From Thermococcus sp. (GTDB lineage: Archaea; Methanobacteriota_B; Thermococci; Thermococcales; Thermococcaceae): a DNA stretch of 60,804 bases. Location of the stretch: NCBI RefSeq assembly GCF_026991495.1, contig NZ_JALXBJ010000021.1, positions 1 through 60,804 on the forward strand. Reading direction: 5' to 3'. Positions 59,074 through 60,804 of this stretch are shown here, piece after piece (position 1 is the stretch's first letter; the number at the start of each line of letters is the position of its first letter). The position numbers and the translations under genes were made by a program. The notes beneath the pieces are model-generated. The model did not search any database. It was not told where the DNA came from and saw only the letters and a list, made by a program, of their open reading frames with translations.

Positions 59074-59655
59074 TTAGAACGGGATTTCAACCCCGAGCTT
59101 TTTCGCGTAGTCATTCAGAGCCCCCCAGTCCAGGTAGTCCTTGAACATTTCATACAAGAAAAAGGCATCTTCAATGTCCTTATCACTTCCGAGGTAAAGT
59201 TTGTAGGCGATTTGAAGCTCTATAGGAGAAACATAGAGGGTCTCGTCGTTCAGCCTTATAGTGATTCTCTTTCTTAGAGCCTCTTTGTGAAAACTATCCT
59301 TTGGAAACTTGATTTCCGCATTGGGTATTATCTCTCCCTTTCTGACCATCCTGATTCCCATCTTCTCTTCAAGCATTTCGTAGAGTCCTCCGCAGTCCTC
59401 CGGATTTAAAAACTCAAAACCTGCGTTCAGGGCTTCCCTACACATGGCTATGAATCTCTCTTTGGATACTTTCTCCATTACAAAATCTATATCCTCCGTA
59501 CCCCTCGAACGGCCGAAGAGTATGGTTACGTAGCCGCTGACTATCACGTAGTTGGCATACCTCTCTATGAGGTGCACAACGTCAAGAACAAACTTGTCTA
59601 AGTTGCTGAGCTCCCGTGAAATTCTTATTTCCTCCCTTCCCACTTCAATTCCCAT
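59074..59655 (-). CDS. nucleotidyltransferase-like protein (AbiEii/MNT type)
   Basis: A 193-residue protein with the NTase core VSGYVTILFGRSRGTEDIDFVME (about residues 40-62): G-S/Y loop, Arg/Gly and the Asp-x-Asp pair (EDID). The remainder (KERFIAMCREALNAGFEFL; RITIRLNDETLYVSPIELQIAYKLYLGSDKDIEDAFFLYE) fits the AbiEii-like toxin/antitoxin NTase fold. It could adenylate or otherwise modify a partner or tRNA. ATG 59655 follows GTGGTG. The short helical gene downstream is its likely partner. Confidence 0.75.
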   Translation of the reverse strand: MGIEVGREEIRISRELSNLDKFVLDVVHLIERYANYVIVSGYVTILFGRSRGTEDIDFVMEKVSKERFIAMCREALNAGFEFLNPEDCGGLYEMLEEKMGIRMVRKGEIIPNAEIKFPKDSFHKEALRKRITIRLNDETLYVSPIELQIAYKLYLGSDKDIEDAFFLYEMFKDYLDWGALNDYAKKLGVEIPF

Positions 59656-59755
59656 TGGCACCACTTTAAGTCCATTCTCACACTGATATTTATCGCTTTT
59701 GCAGGCGGGATTTCAGATGCATCATCTTTTTAAACCTCCCATCGAAGTCCCGCCC

Positions 59756-60804
59756 ATGGAGCTGTTTTACCGCGTGAGCTTTCAGGAAGTAGTTGTGGAC
59801 GCTTTAACCCTCGTTGAGGAGCGCGAGCTGTCGTCGAAGCACGCCCTCGAGAGGGTCTTTAAGCGAGTGGCGGGAAGGGACCGCGAGAAGGCGCGCGGCT
59901 TAGCTCACGCCTACGTCTTCGAGATTGAGAAATGGCGCGCTAAAATAGATTTCATAATCAACTCCGTTCTCAAAGGTTCAACCGTTGAAGATTTGGATCT
60001 CTACTTAGCGAACCTCCTCCGTATAGGGACGTTTGAAATCCACTTCCGAAAGGTCCCGCCGGCAATAGCTACCGACTCGATAATCCGCGTCGTCAAGGAG
60101 CGCTTTGATTTCTCCCGCGCCAAATTCATCAACGCACTCATGCACTCCATCGAAAAGTTCAACGTCGAGAAGGCTCTGAAGAGGCTTAAGGAACGGGACA
60201 GAATTGAGTGGTTGAGCGTCCGCTTCTCTCACCCGCGCTGGTACGTGGAGTACGCCATTGACATGTTCGGCTACGACGAGGCCGTTCGCTTGCTCCTCAG
60301 CAACAACAGGCCGCAGAGGTACTATGTCAGGGCCAACACGCTGAAGACGGACGTGGACTCGCTGAGGGACTACCTTGAGGAGAAGGGTGTTAGAACGACT
60401 TTGACTCCGGTTCCAGATGTTCTGAAGGTCCTCGAGTACAAAACGCCGGTCACAAGGCTCGACTGGTATAAACAGGGGAAGTTCGTGATTCAGGATTTAG
60501 CTTCAGCTTACGTCGCACACGTTCTGAATCCGGAGCCGGGCGAGAGGGTTCTCGATTTGGCAGCGGCCCCCGGGAGCAAAACCTTCCACGCGGCGGCGCT
60601 GATGGAGAATAAGGGGGAGGTAGTAGCGGTGGACTACTCCCACGACCGCCTGATGAGAATGAGGGAGAAGATGAAGCTTTTAGGGATTAAAAACGTTAAA
60701 CTGGTCCACGCGGACGGTCAGAACTTCAGGGGCAAAGGTAAGTTCGACAAGATAATCCTCGACGCGCCGTGTTCAAGCTCCGGAACCTACCGGCAGTTCC
60801 CGGA
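59756..60804 (+). CDS. RsmB/NSUN family RNA m5C methyltransferase, 3' end cut by the window
   Basis: SAM-dependent RNA cytosine-5 methyltransferase. About 350 codons are in the window. The N-terminal 140 residues resemble the NusB-like domain of RsmB (ALTLVEERELSSKHALERVFKRVAGRDREKARGLAHAYVFEIEKWRAKID), then the catalytic domain: VQD-like FVIQDLASAYVA, motif I DLAAAPGSKTFHAA, motif II VVAVDYSHDRL, and motif IV DAPCSSSGT with the conserved Cys at the very end. The catalytic motif VI Cys lies beyond the window. ATG 59756 lies about 30 bp after a TATA-like TTTTTAAACC. The target RNA is unknown. Confidence 0.88.
   Translation, partial: MELFYRVSFQEVVVDALTLVEERELSSKHALERVFKRVAGRDREKARGLAHAYVFEIEKWRAKIDFIINSVLKGSTVEDLDLYLANLLRIGTFEIHFRKVPPAIATDSIIRVVKERFDFSRAKFINALMHSIEKFNVEKALKRLKERDRIEWLSVRFSHPRWYVEYAIDMFGYDEAVRLLLSNNRPQRYYVRANTLKTDVDSLRDYLEEKGVRTTLTPVPDVLKVLEYKTPVTRLDWYKQGKFVIQDLASAYVAHVLNPEPGERVLDLAAAPGSKTFHAAALMENKGEVVAVDYSHDRLMRMREKMKLLGIKNVKLVHADGQNFRGKGKFDKIILDAPCSSSGTYRQFP

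Noticed and set aside
1-60804. CRISPR arrays
   Set aside because: No regularly spaced direct repeats of 25-40 bp were seen; the only repeats are short palindromic pieces between genes.

Overview
The window is a chromosomal segment of a hyperthermophilic archaeon of the order Thermococcales, most probably a Thermococcus. The evidence is a family B DNA polymerase starting like KOD/Pfu polymerase, the cytosolic hydrogenase I (SHI) and membrane-bound hydrogenase (Mbh) operons, a tungsten GAPOR enzyme, CGP-CTERM surface proteins, archaeal TATA boxes followed by strong GGAGG/GGTG ribosome binding sites, and a tRNA-Trp gene with a C/D-guide intron. Gene content and order (GAPOR-FBPase, then down to radical SAM-RND-PadR-enolase) match what I recall of T. 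kodakarensis; this is memory, not a search.

Layout. 1-2.9 kb: an accessory patch of small membrane and secreted proteins of unknown function, two of them apparently broken. 3.1-6.3 kb: GAPOR and the gluconeogenic FBP aldolase/phosphatase, each with a Tgr-type operator. 6.4-8.3 kb: tRNA-Trp, a C/D sRNA, taw3, tRNA-His and a repeat-like non-coding block. 8.3-15.4 kb: cobalamin adenosyltransferase, an amino-acid ABC transporter, UPF0147, a class II aldolase, tRNA-Tyr and an M20 peptidase. 15.4-22.3 kb: a LipS-like radical SAM enzyme, a giant RND exporter with a divergent PadR regulator, and enolase. 22.4-28.2 kb: two CGP-CTERM surface proteins, MoaD-like, TRAM, a hydrogenase maturation protease, a lipoprotein and a VapBC pair.

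28.2-41.2 kb is the energy core: hydBGDA (SHI) and the 14-gene mbhA-N operon diverge from one intergenic region that holds a perfect match to the SurR site GTTn3AACn5GTT. Mbh makes H2 from reduced ferredoxin and drives ion pumping through its Mrp-like module; SHI exchanges electrons between H2 and NADP(H). GAPOR feeds ferredoxin, so sugar catabolism, Tgr control and H2 production are linked here. Two spacers inside mbh contain small ORFs joined to both neighbours by ATGA overlaps.

41.2-60.8 kb: a small HTH regulator with palindromic operators, three tandem ferritin-like paralogues, ASCH, a geranylgeranyl-reductase-like flavoprotein, aRF1, a HEAT-like protein, two large membrane proteins (one a GT39-type glycosyltransferase) beside two class III signal-peptide (pilin-like) genes, a site-2-type protease, both subunits of phosphomevalonate dehydratase, initiator tRNA-Met, PolB with a 162-residue mini-intein, a nucleotidyltransferase pair, and the start of an RsmB/NSUN-type methyltransferase cut by the window end.

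The observations I rate highest are the coupled linker ORFs in mbh, an AT-rich recoded patch in polB exactly at a known intein site that is empty here, the paired SurR and Tgr operators, a new C/D sRNA at 6684-6733, and the frameshift/stop pair at the left edge. No CRISPR array, insertion sequence with an intact transposase, or replication origin was recognised.
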